The notes beneath the pieces are model-generated. The model worked only from the letters and a program-made list of their open reading frames with translations, was not told where the DNA came from and searched no databases. Source: a virus. From it: 34,487 nucleotides of DNA. A program made the position numbers and the translations under genes. Positions 29,326-34,487 of this stretch are shown in pieces. Positions within the stretch are counted from its first letter, which is position 1, and each line of letters begins with the position of its first letter. The DNA is taken from positions 1 through 34,487 of IMG/VR virus record IMGVR_UViG_3300022188_000031; one strand, written 5' to 3'.

Positions 29326-29630
29326 AACTTTTTGAAATAGAGGAATTAAAGCAGATATTTGACGAGGAATTTAAAGAATTCATAAAAGAAGGAATTGAAG
29401 AAGTAATTGAGGAAAAGCAAATAGTCAAAATTCAAAATTGGCTTAAAGAACAAACTATAAAGGATAGTTTAATAGCAGTTTTTTTCATAGCAGATTTTCA
29501 ATTAGATAGAGTTACAAACGGAGAAATTTATCTTAATGTAACTCACAGGGAAATAATAATCAAACTAATTACTTGGACTGATGAAGATAGGGGTTATTAT
29601 GAAGAAGCAATTGGAAGGGTGATTTTATGA
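29316..29630 (+). CDS. acidic helical hypothetical protein (104 aa)
   Basis: ATG at 29316 chosen over an in-frame GTG at 29307. Acidic helices (IEELKQIFDEEFKEFIKEGI) then FFIADFQLDRVTNGEIYLNV and ITWTDEDRGYYEEAIGRVIL. Ends overlapping the next ATG. No family recognised. Confidence 0.5.
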   Translation: MEIELFEIEELKQIFDEEFKEFIKEGIEEVIEEKQIVKIQNWLKEQTIKDSLIAVFFIADFQLDRVTNGEIYLNVTHREIIIKLITWTDEDRGYYEEAIGRVIL

Positions 29631-29797
29631 AAAAGTTTTTAGTTAGATTGGCGGTTGAAAGGATAGCAGAGGGCATAATATATGCGGAAAACGAAGCAGA
29701 AGCGAGAAAACAGGCTAAAAGTTGGAACAACATTTGGGACGAGGAAACGGAAAGTGAGAGAATTTTAGATGTAATCGAATTGAAAGAGGCTGATTGA
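29627..29797 (+). CDS. small DpnD/PcfM-like protein (56 aa)
   Basis: Translated by hand: MKKFLVRLAVERIAEGIIYA, then NEAEARKQAKSWNNIWDEET, ending ILDVIELKEAD. The pattern 'F-x-V-x-L-x-V-x-x-x-A-x-G-x-I-Y-A-x-N-E-x-E-A' fits the small DpnD/PcfM-type domain found on mobile elements. ATG follows GGGTGATTTT. Confidence 0.5.
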   Translation: MKKFLVRLAVERIAEGIIYAENEAEARKQAKSWNNIWDEETESERILDVIELKEAD

Positions 29798-29798
29798 A

Positions 29799-29941
29799 AT
29801 GGATATCGATAAAGTTTTGATTGGAAAATCAAGGACTCTGAAGTTATCTTCTATGACGATGAAGGAAATGAAGTAGGACGAAAAAACATATTCAATGCAA
29901 TTAGGCTATTTTTGTGGGTAGAGAGTAATAAGGATTGGTGA
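29799..29941 (+). pseudogene. small gene interrupted by a one-base frameshift
   Basis: The start (MDIDKV) and a good coding body (DWKIKDSEVIFYDDEGNEVG, then NIFNAIRLFLWVESNKDW) lie in different frames. The switch is at a run of four T (29815-29818); a fifth T would give one continuous 47-residue protein. Either a homopolymer error in the assembly, a real mutation, or a -1 slip. Confidence 0.55.
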
Positions 29942-29946
29942 AATAA

Positions 29947-30279
29947 ATGTCGTGGGAAACTCTTGTAACGGGAGAATTTGTTTTCAAAAGGAAACCGAGC
30001 AAAAAGGACATAGAATTGATAAAAGAACATTTAGAAATTTATCCTGAATGTAAAACAGAATGGGGAATAGATAAGATTGAAATAGAGAAGCGAAAGGAAG
30101 GATATATTGTAGCATTTCTTGGATTGAATTGGACTTCTCATTTAAGTAAGGACGAGATTGAAGCACTCATTAAGAAACTAAAACCAAAATTAAGCAGATA
30201 TGCTATAAGTTTGTATTATCTGAATGAACCGCACGAGGACTTTTATTGGGAAGAAGGTGAAGATAATGCAGATGAATAA
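29947..30279 (+). CDS. hypothetical protein (110 aa)
   Basis: MSWETLVTGEFVFKRKPSKK then VAFLGLNWTSHLSKDEIEAL, LSRYAISLYYLNEPHEDFYW and an acidic tail. Alpha/beta, and similar in pattern (LNWTSH...ISLYYL) to small proteins scattered in phage genomes. ATG at 29947 follows TGGTGAAATAA. Ends over the next gene's start. Confidence 0.55.
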   Translation: MSWETLVTGEFVFKRKPSKKDIELIKEHLEIYPECKTEWGIDKIEIEKRKEGYIVAFLGLNWTSHLSKDEIEALIKKLKPKLSRYAISLYYLNEPHEDFYWEEGEDNADE

Positions 30280-30403
30280 CAACGAGATAGAACTATTTTT
30301 AGATGACTTAAAACCAGAAATTCAGAAAGAGATAAAAGAACTATTAGGGGAACAAAATTATGATATAGTGCCAATAGCAGTTATACCTATTAATGAGGAG
30401 TGA
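30266..30403 (+). CDS. small acidic protein (45 aa)
   Basis: Translated by hand: MQMNNNEIELFLDDLKPEIQ, ending IVPIAVIPINEE. ATG at 30266 follows AAGGTGAAGATA and overlaps the previous gene by 14 nt. Function unknown. Confidence 0.45.
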   Translation: MQMNNNEIELFLDDLKPEIQKEIKELLGEQNYDIVPIAVIPINEE

Positions 30404-30407
30404 TATT

Positions 30408-30659
30408 ATGCGAGATTGGAAGCATTTTTGGGCAGTTATTGAGTATTTGAGAAATGAGTTTTTAGAAGAGTATGGAAAGAATACATCGGACAATTATGAA
30501 TTATGGATATCATTTGCAGTAGAATTATTCGAGTATTACCTACGAGAATATGAGAACTTAATAGAAGAAGGGATTGAATTTACAAAAGCAGTTAAGTTAA
30601 TGGCATTAGAAAGAAGATTATCTCAAAAAGGAAAGAATTTTATTGGGGTTAAGTTTTAA
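30408..30659 (+). CDS. helical hypothetical protein (83 aa)
   Basis: ATG at 30408 has GAGGAGTGATATT upstream; an ATG at 30393 in frame has no such site. All-helical: FWAVIEYLRNEFLEEYGKNT, FAVELFEYYLREYENLIEEG, LMALERRLSQKGKNF. Function unknown. Confidence 0.5.
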   Translation: MRDWKHFWAVIEYLRNEFLEEYGKNTSDNYELWISFAVELFEYYLREYENLIEEGIEFTKAVKLMALERRLSQKGKNFIGVKF

Positions 30660-30664
30660 ATACT
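30656..30664 (+). promoter_or_regulatory. candidate TATA box for the PC4-like gene
   Basis: TTTTAAATAC region overlapping the end of the preceding gene. A start about 25 nt on falls just before TGAGGTG (30685-30691), the ribosome binding site of the gene at 30697. Confidence 0.45.
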
Positions 30665-30696
30665 CTTTTAAGTTAATATTATATTGAGGTGTTAAG

Positions 30697-30921
30697 ATGG
30701 AAACTATTACCATTACAAATCAAAGAGATATTAAGGTGCAACAGACAAAATATAAAGGAAGACAGGTATTGGATGTCAGAACATATATCAAAACTCCTAC
30801 ATTCGAAGGCTTTACAAAAAAGGGAATTACCATTCCTATCGAATTCGCTCCTTTATTAATAGAAGCAATACAGAAAGTTTATCAGGAATATCAGGAAGAA
30901 AGCAAAAACGAAACTGAATAA
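30697..30921 (+). CDS. PC4-like ssDNA-binding protein
   Basis: 74 residues: IKVQQTKYKGRQVLDVRTYI, then FEGFTKKGITIPIEFAPLLI. The curved beta sheet followed by 'TKKGIT(I/L)' and a helix is the pattern of the PC4/p15 family, which binds single-stranded DNA or melted promoters as dimers. Length fits the minimal domain. It has its own apparent promoter and stands just before the AAA+ replication gene, so roles in replication or late transcription are both possible. Family call by pattern only. Confidence 0.6.
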   Translation: METITITNQRDIKVQQTKYKGRQVLDVRTYIKTPTFEGFTKKGITIPIEFAPLLIEAIQKVYQEYQEESKNETE

Positions 30922-30922
30922 A

Positions 30923-30940
30923 TTTTTTATTTTTTTATTA
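30923..30940 (+). terminator. T-tract terminator after the PC4-like gene
   Basis: Two T-runs of six and seven start 2 nt after the stop codon, before the GGTGGG site of the next gene. Confidence 0.4.
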
Positions 30941-30960
30941 ATTTTAATTGCGGTGGGTTA

Positions 30961-32070
30961 ATGGTTAAACTAACCGCTCAATATAGGAAATTATTGGAAG
31001 ATTGGCTCAAAAGACATAACATAGAACCCGATACAATAGACATTCAGGCGGAGTGGGATAGTCAATTATCATATAGGGAGAATAAGAAACTTCTCGCAGA
31101 GAAATATAACATAGTAGATTTGGAACTTGAAAAGGACGAATATGACGCTTATGAAAATGAACATTTGAGAGAAGAGGCAGACAGAACGGAAAAACAATTA
31201 GCAAAAGCTATAATGAAACTCAAAGGAAATGAGAACGAAATCTTAAATACGGCATTCTCTACGGCAAAAGAACTGGTTAAAACCTTACTGAAAAGCGAGA
31301 ATATTCACGGGCTTATACTGAAAGGCGAGGCTGGAATTGGGAAGTCTCATTTAGTTATGAAGACATTATCAGAAGAAGGCTTAATGCTTGGGAAAGATTA
31401 TAGCATATTAACAGGATATGCTACTCCGCTTGAACTATATTTGTATCTATACGAAAACAGGAACAAAAAAGTATTGGTCTTCGATGACATTATGAAACTA
31501 TTCGAGAACAACATAAATAAGGGAATACTATTATCGGCATTATTCAACCCGACAGGTGACAGGATAGTAAATTACTATTCATCCACTGAAAAACTAACTG
31601 CTCCAAAGACATTTGAGTTTAAACCTAAAATAATCTGGTGTCTAAATGAAATACCACAGGAATTAGAACCGATTAAGTCAAGATGTTTTTACTATGAAAT
31701 TAAATTCGATTATCCTACCAAAATCAAAATCCTATACGCAATAGCACAGGTGAAGAAAATACCATTTGATATTATTGACTTTATAAAGGAAAATACCAAC
31801 GAGGCTTATCAAATAGACTTCAGACTACCTCTCAAAATATATGAAATCTATAAAGCAAATCCTAACAATTGGAAAAATCTATCCTTACAATTACTCCAAC
31901 CAAAGCACGAAGACTTACTAATAGTGAAGGAATTGATGGAAAAATATGCGACTACAAAAGAACAGATTATACAATTTACAAACATTACAGGAAAATCGAG
32001 GGCTACATTCTTCCGATATAAGAGAGAACTGATGGAAAGTCTCAAAGTCTCATCTCATACCTATGGATGA
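30961..32070 (+). CDS. AAA+ ATPase with C-terminal HTH (replication initiator/helicase loader candidate)
   Basis: 369 residues. N-terminal ~100 residues are charged helices (KLLEDWLKRHNIEPDTIDIQ). AAA+ core: Walker A GEAGIGKS (122-129), Walker B VLVFDD (171-176), sensor-1-like IIWCLNE (225-231), arginine-containing PIKSRCFYYEIKF (237-249). The C-terminus (TTKEQIIQFTNITGKSRATF, FRYKREL) is a helix-turn-helix with a recognition helix that could bind an origin. This layout is typical of DnaA/Cdc6/DnaC-like loaders in small archaeal viruses. ATG follows GGTGGGTTA. No helicase or polymerase is visible in the window, so it probably recruits host enzymes. Confidence 0.7.
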   Translation: MVKLTAQYRKLLEDWLKRHNIEPDTIDIQAEWDSQLSYRENKKLLAEKYNIVDLELEKDEYDAYENEHLREEADRTEKQLAKAIMKLKGNENEILNTAFSTAKELVKTLLKSENIHGLILKGEAGIGKSHLVMKTLSEEGLMLGKDYSILTGYATPLELYLYLYENRNKKVLVFDDIMKLFENNINKGILLSALFNPTGDRIVNYYSSTEKLTAPKTFEFKPKIIWCLNEIPQELEPIKSRCFYYEIKFDYPTKIKILYAIAQVKKIPFDIIDFIKENTNEAYQIDFRLPLKIYEIYKANPNNWKNLSLQLLQPKHEDLLIVKELMEKYATTKEQIIQFTNITGKSRATFFRYKRELMESLKVSSHTYG

Positions 32071-32074
32071 TACT

Positions 32075-32773
32075 ATGAAATGGTTAATTGGAATAGATGA
32101 AACGGCACGATGTCCAGCATTAATGCCATTATATGTCTTGGGAATGGCTACTACTGAACCAGAACTCAAAAAGATGAAGCAGAAACTCACATTAAAAGAC
32201 AGCAAATTAACCACCCCCAAACAGAGAGAAAAGGCATTTAAGTATGTAATTCTTCGCTCAAGAAAGTTTAAATTTGAACTGATTAAAATTGCTCCTGAAA
32301 CAATTGATATGGCTGTAAGCGGTAAGCTTCCATTAAAAATGAATCTAAATGATTTGGAAGCAGTTGCTATGATGAATATAATTGATAGATTGGTTAAGAG
32401 AATAAAAAAAGAAGACAAAAATGCTACATTTTTTGTTTATATAAACAATTTTGAACGGGAAAGGAAGCAGTTTATAGACAGGGCCAAAAGTCTTGGATAT
32501 ACTCCAAACGGCTACAAATTAACTCTAACTCACAAATACTATGACATCATCTCTCTGGCGAGTATGGTTTGTAAGCACATAGAGGATACTGAAACCAAAT
32601 CGTGGAAATTTATTTATAATTTTGATTTTGGCTCTAAAAATCCAAACGATAAACGAACTCAAGAATTTGTGAGAAAATTCCCTCACTCTTGGATTATTAG
32701 AAGAAAGTGGGGAACAATCATACCCCGAATTTTAAAAGAGGTAGAAAATAATGGAACTCAAAATCAAGAATAA
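32075..32773 (+). CDS. degenerate RNase HII-like protein
   Basis: About 232 residues from the ATG at 32075 (GGATGAT upstream); an ATG at 32063 adds four, and numbers here use that one. Archaeal RNase HII landmarks are present in order: GIDETARCPALMPLYVLGMA (canonical GIDEaGRGPviGP), LKDSKLTTPKQRE, LTHKYYDIISLASMVCK (canonical HKAD...vSAASilAK) and FGSKNPNDKRTQEF ... RRKWGTI. D12 and E13 remain. The third acidic position falls in YINNFE, apparently Asn, the fourth has YY(D), and the GRG ribose-sensing motif is ARC. Activity is therefore doubtful or altered. It follows the AAA+ gene; primer removal would be the standard role. Confidence 0.7.
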   Translation: MKWLIGIDETARCPALMPLYVLGMATTEPELKKMKQKLTLKDSKLTTPKQREKAFKYVILRSRKFKFELIKIAPETIDMAVSGKLPLKMNLNDLEAVAMMNIIDRLVKRIKKEDKNATFFVYINNFERERKQFIDRAKSLGYTPNGYKLTLTHKYYDIISLASMVCKHIEDTETKSWKFIYNFDFGSKNPNDKRTQEFVRKFPHSWIIRRKWGTIIPRILKEVENNGTQNQE

Positions 32774-33083
32774 GGTCTTTTACATAGGTAATAAGAGAAT
32801 AGGAGTATTGGGTAGGGATAGAGTTTTTAGAATGTATAGAACCAAAAAGAAGCACTATTTCAGAATTTATAATGGATGGGCTCTTAATAAGCAATTGCTT
32901 TATGACCTGCTTCACAAATTTGATATTAGAATAATAGAAATCATAACAACCGATACAAATGAAATCTACAGGACAGATATTCCAACTTGGTTGAAATTCG
33001 GAAAGGAATACAAAAATCCAAAAGATATTAATGACATTCAATTAATTTTAAATCGTCTTTTGTTTGATGTTTGGCAAAGGTGA
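32751..33083 (+). CDS. hypothetical protein (110 aa)
   Basis: Starts MELKIKNKVFYIGNKRIGVL, then FRMYRTKKKHYFRIYNGWAL and NKQLLYDLLHKFDIRIIEII. Overlaps the RNase HII-like gene by 23 nt. N-terminal half resembles the 85-aa protein at 26430 (FYIGxKR), C-terminal half is alpha/beta. Function unknown. Confidence 0.5.
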   Translation: MELKIKNKVFYIGNKRIGVLGRDRVFRMYRTKKKHYFRIYNGWALNKQLLYDLLHKFDIRIIEIITTDTNEIYRTDIPTWLKFGKEYKNPKDINDIQLILNRLLFDVWQR

Positions 33084-33087
33084 TTGG

Positions 33088-33429
33088 ATGGTTTACAGAA
33101 AAGTAGACGAGAAAACACTGAATAAGATGAAAAAGTGGAGAAAAGCTGGCTTATCGTATATGGAAATAGCCAAAAGATTGCACTTATCCAACAATACTAT
33201 TCAATACCACTTGAAAAAAGAATACAGAAAGAAATCAATTGAAAGGGTAAAGAAGTGGCAGAAAAAGCATCCAAAAATAATGCAAGAAAGGAATAAGAAG
33301 TGGAGAAAAGAAAATCCACTAAAGTATAGAAAGATAATTTGCATTTCATTGGTAAAGGGATATTTAAAGAGAAACATAATCAGCATAGATGACTTAAAGC
33401 AAATAATAAAAGAATTTAGGGGTAGATGA
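33088..33429 (+). CDS. HTH DNA-binding protein
   Basis: 113 residues from the ATG at 33088, which has AGGTGATTGG upstream; longer in-frame starts lack this. Residues 1-45 hold a resolvase/Hin-type helix-turn-helix (KKWRKAGLSYMEIAKRLHLS, then NNTIQYHLKKEYRKK). The middle is very basic (KWQKKHPKIMQERNKKWRKE) and the end a helix (ISIDDLKQIIKEFRGR). Likely a regulator of this arm; target unknown, with the CGACAATTGTCG sites being one possibility. Confidence 0.6.
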   Translation: MVYRKVDEKTLNKMKKWRKAGLSYMEIAKRLHLSNNTIQYHLKKEYRKKSIERVKKWQKKHPKIMQERNKKWRKENPLKYRKIICISLVKGYLKRNIISIDDLKQIIKEFRGR

Positions 33430-33430
33430 T

Positions 33431-33568
33431 ATGTTGGAGATTTATAATATAGAAGCCAAAAAATGTGAGAAATGTGACCATTATGTGTTCAGATGGAATT
33501 GGAATGGAGATGAGTATGTTTGTCCATATTGTGGTGCGGTCAGACCAAACTACATTAAGTCTGGGTAA
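33431..33568 (+). CDS. zinc-ribbon mini-protein (45 aa)
   Basis: Translated by hand: MLEIYNIEAKKCEKCDHYVF, then NGDEYVCPYCGAVRPNYIKS. CEKC and CPYC form a classic zinc ribbon or rubredoxin-like knuckle pair. ATG at 33431 after GGTAGATGAT. Its stop lies at the edge of the structured segment. Confidence 0.6.
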   Translation: MLEIYNIEAKKCEKCDHYVFRWNWNGDEYVCPYCGAVRPNYIKSG

Positions 33569-33735
33569 ATTGGAGTGGTAGCATTTGTATACACCTCACT
33601 CGGCTCAAATGCTCTGGAGTTCATTACCACTCCAAGCCTAAATGAAATTGGCTAAACCGAAACTGCATCCGTAGGTCTAGACCTCTACAATCCCAAGTGT
33701 CTGCGTCAAGCAGACCAGCGGTTTCGGGGCTAAAA
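33569..33735 (+). ncRNA. candidate structured non-coding RNA
   Basis: A 167-nt gene-free stretch, clearly richer in G+C than its surroundings. Domain 1: an 11-bp perfect stem (33570-33580 with 33625-33635) leads directly into a 7-bp stem GCATTTG/CAAATGC (33581-33587 with 33606-33612) with an 18-nt loop containing CACCTCA. Domain 2: a 10-bp stem with one G-U pair (33657-33666 with 33718-33727) encloses two hairpins, one around GGTCTAGACC (33671-33688) and one GTCTGC/GCAGAC (33699-33704 with 33710-33715), a three-way junction. It is not a tRNA. Strand is assumed from its neighbours. It might instead be an origin or packaging site. Confidence 0.55.
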
Positions 33736-33748
33736 GGGTGAATGAAAT

Positions 33749-33937
33749 ATGAAGGAGTTTAGAATTATAATGGGAGATGATATTGTAAATGCCTTTTTGG
33801 TCTTTAATTGGGACAATGGAGTATATGAGTTGATGATTGAAAAAGATGGAAAGAGAGAGGTTTTATTCAGTGGAGATATTAAGTATCTCAAAGGAGTCTT
33901 AAAAGATATCTTGGATGAAATTAATAGAAATTGGTGA
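33749..33937 (+). CDS. small hypothetical protein (62 aa)
   Basis: MKEFRIIMGDDIVNAFLVFN, then NGVYELMIEKDGKREVLFSG and a C-terminal helix YLKGVLKDILDEINRNW. Small alpha/beta protein. ATG follows AGGGTGAATGAAAT, which lies just past the structured segment, so that segment could act as its 5' leader. Confidence 0.5.
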   Translation: MKEFRIIMGDDIVNAFLVFNWDNGVYELMIEKDGKREVLFSGDIKYLKGVLKDILDEINRNW

Positions 33938-33943
33938 TGGAAG

Positions 33944-34345
33944 ATGACTCAAACTAAATCTATTTTTTTCATTGTTTTTATTATTGGAGCCATTTTATTA
34001 GCAACAATTATTTTATCTAATTATGAAAAAATGACATATTGTAAGGAAATAATTATGTTTAATCAAAACAATGAAGATTTAATTGGATATGATGTCCAAT
34101 TATTCATAGACACAAAAACACCAATATCTGAAGGAAAAATGAAACCAGATTGTAGCGACATTCGATTTACTGATACCTATAGTCTCTATCCTTCAGAGTG
34201 GAATAAAAATTACGAGTATGTAGTAATTGAAGGAAGTTGTAATACGAATAACACCGAAATATATATTCACAATGTAACAATTATGGCAAACTCAACAAAA
34301 ATAATCTATATGTGCTATGGATTGAAAAGTGTAATTATTGGGTGA
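33944..34345 (+). CDS. membrane-anchored DUF2341-like protein
   Basis: 133 residues. Residues 6-26 are a membrane anchor or signal (SIFFIVFIIGAILLATIILS). The exterior part has DUF2341 marks: IGYDVQLFIDTKTPISEGKM, KPDCSDIRFTD, CNTNNTEIYI, and ANSTKIIYMCYG, with several N-x-S/T sequons. It is shorter than the same domain in the 1409-aa surface protein, missing the lectin part. Likely displayed on the infected cell; superinfection exclusion is one possibility, by inference only. Confidence 0.6.
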   Translation: MTQTKSIFFIVFIIGAILLATIILSNYEKMTYCKEIIMFNQNNEDLIGYDVQLFIDTKTPISEGKMKPDCSDIRFTDTYSLYPSEWNKNYEYVVIEGSCNTNNTEIYIHNVTIMANSTKIIYMCYGLKSVIIG

Positions 34346-34351
34346 CTGAAA

Positions 34352-34487
34352 ATGCCTGAAAAACCACAACCTTTGGATTTGGAACAAGTAAGAAAAGAAG
34401 TATTTAAGTGGATAGTGGGACAACCAGCGAATGAATTAGAAGAATTTTTTGATTTTACTATGGAAGAGGTAGAACAACGAATCAAAT
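34352..34487 (+). CDS. hypothetical protein (partial, runs off the right edge)
   Basis: Begins MPEKPQPLDLEQVRKEVFKW, then VGQPANELEEFFDFTMEEVE and is cut by the window end after about 45 codons. ATG at 34352 follows GGGTGACTGAAA. Acidic and helical so far; function unknown. Confidence 0.5.
   Translation, partial: MPEKPQPLDLEQVRKEVFKWIVGQPANELEEFFDFTMEEVEQRIK

Noticed and set aside
33657-33727. tRNA-like cloverleaf
   Set aside because: The closing stem is 10 bp, only two inner hairpins are present, and there is no T-loop GTTCRA, anticodon arm of the right size or CCA-type acceptor end.

Overview
The window reads as part of the genome of an archaeal head-tailed virus (HK97-fold capsid, class Caudoviricetes) or a provirus of one. 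It is A+T-rich, densely coded and open at both ends. Evidence for an archaeal host: TATA boxes of the form TTTAAAT sit about 26-28 nt upstream of start codons, giving apparently leaderless mRNAs for terminase, the capsid polyprotein and the phosphoesterase. Internal genes carry GGTGA-type ribosome binding sites. The large surface proteins are of the DUF2341/Ig-like kind common in archaea, and the RNase HII-like protein resembles archaeal members. I see no integrase, att site, tRNA or CRISPR array. The exact host cannot be fixed from the sequence.

Left arm (1-23767, all minus strand, transcribed right to left): the morphogenesis module. In transcription order it holds large terminase, portal, a small winged-helix-like protein, a ~1180-residue multidomain nucleic-acid end-processing/ligase protein, a protease-scaffold-major capsid polyprotein with two well-formed internal start sites, a fibre-like decoration protein, several small proteins, a 172-aa virion-type protein, a 1409-aa secreted multidomain surface protein, a 973-aa fibre made of 14-residue repeats around an Asp-box domain, a head-tail adaptor with FN3-like and dockerin-like parts, head closure, tail completion and HK97 gp10-like proteins, the tail tube, a tail chaperone pair that probably uses programmed frameshifting, and the tape measure, which runs off the left edge. 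No small terminase was recognised.

Right arm (23818-34487, all plus strand): a wHTH-metallophosphoesterase gene diverges from terminase across one palindromic TATA box. Then comes a regulatory gap with CGACAATTGTCG sites, a zinc-ribbon/coiled-coil protein, about twenty small, mostly acidic and overlapping early-type genes of unknown function, a PC4-like ssDNA-binding protein, an AAA+ ATPase with a C-terminal HTH (likely replication initiator or helicase loader), a degenerate RNase HII-like protein, HTH and zinc-ribbon proteins, a G+C-richer structured segment at 33569-33735 that looks like a non-coding RNA, and a small DUF2341-like membrane-anchored protein.

Points most worth a second look: (1) the metallo-beta-lactamase / Pol-beta-type nucleotidyltransferase / ATP-ligase / LigD-phosphoesterase-like / HTH fusion inside the head-gene cluster; (2) nested in-frame ribosome binding sites that would make protease-scaffold-capsid, scaffold-capsid and capsid alone from one reading frame; (3) the structured RNA candidate with an anti-Shine-Dalgarno-like loop; (4) the 41-repeat fibre; (5) the symmetric bidirectional TATA box.
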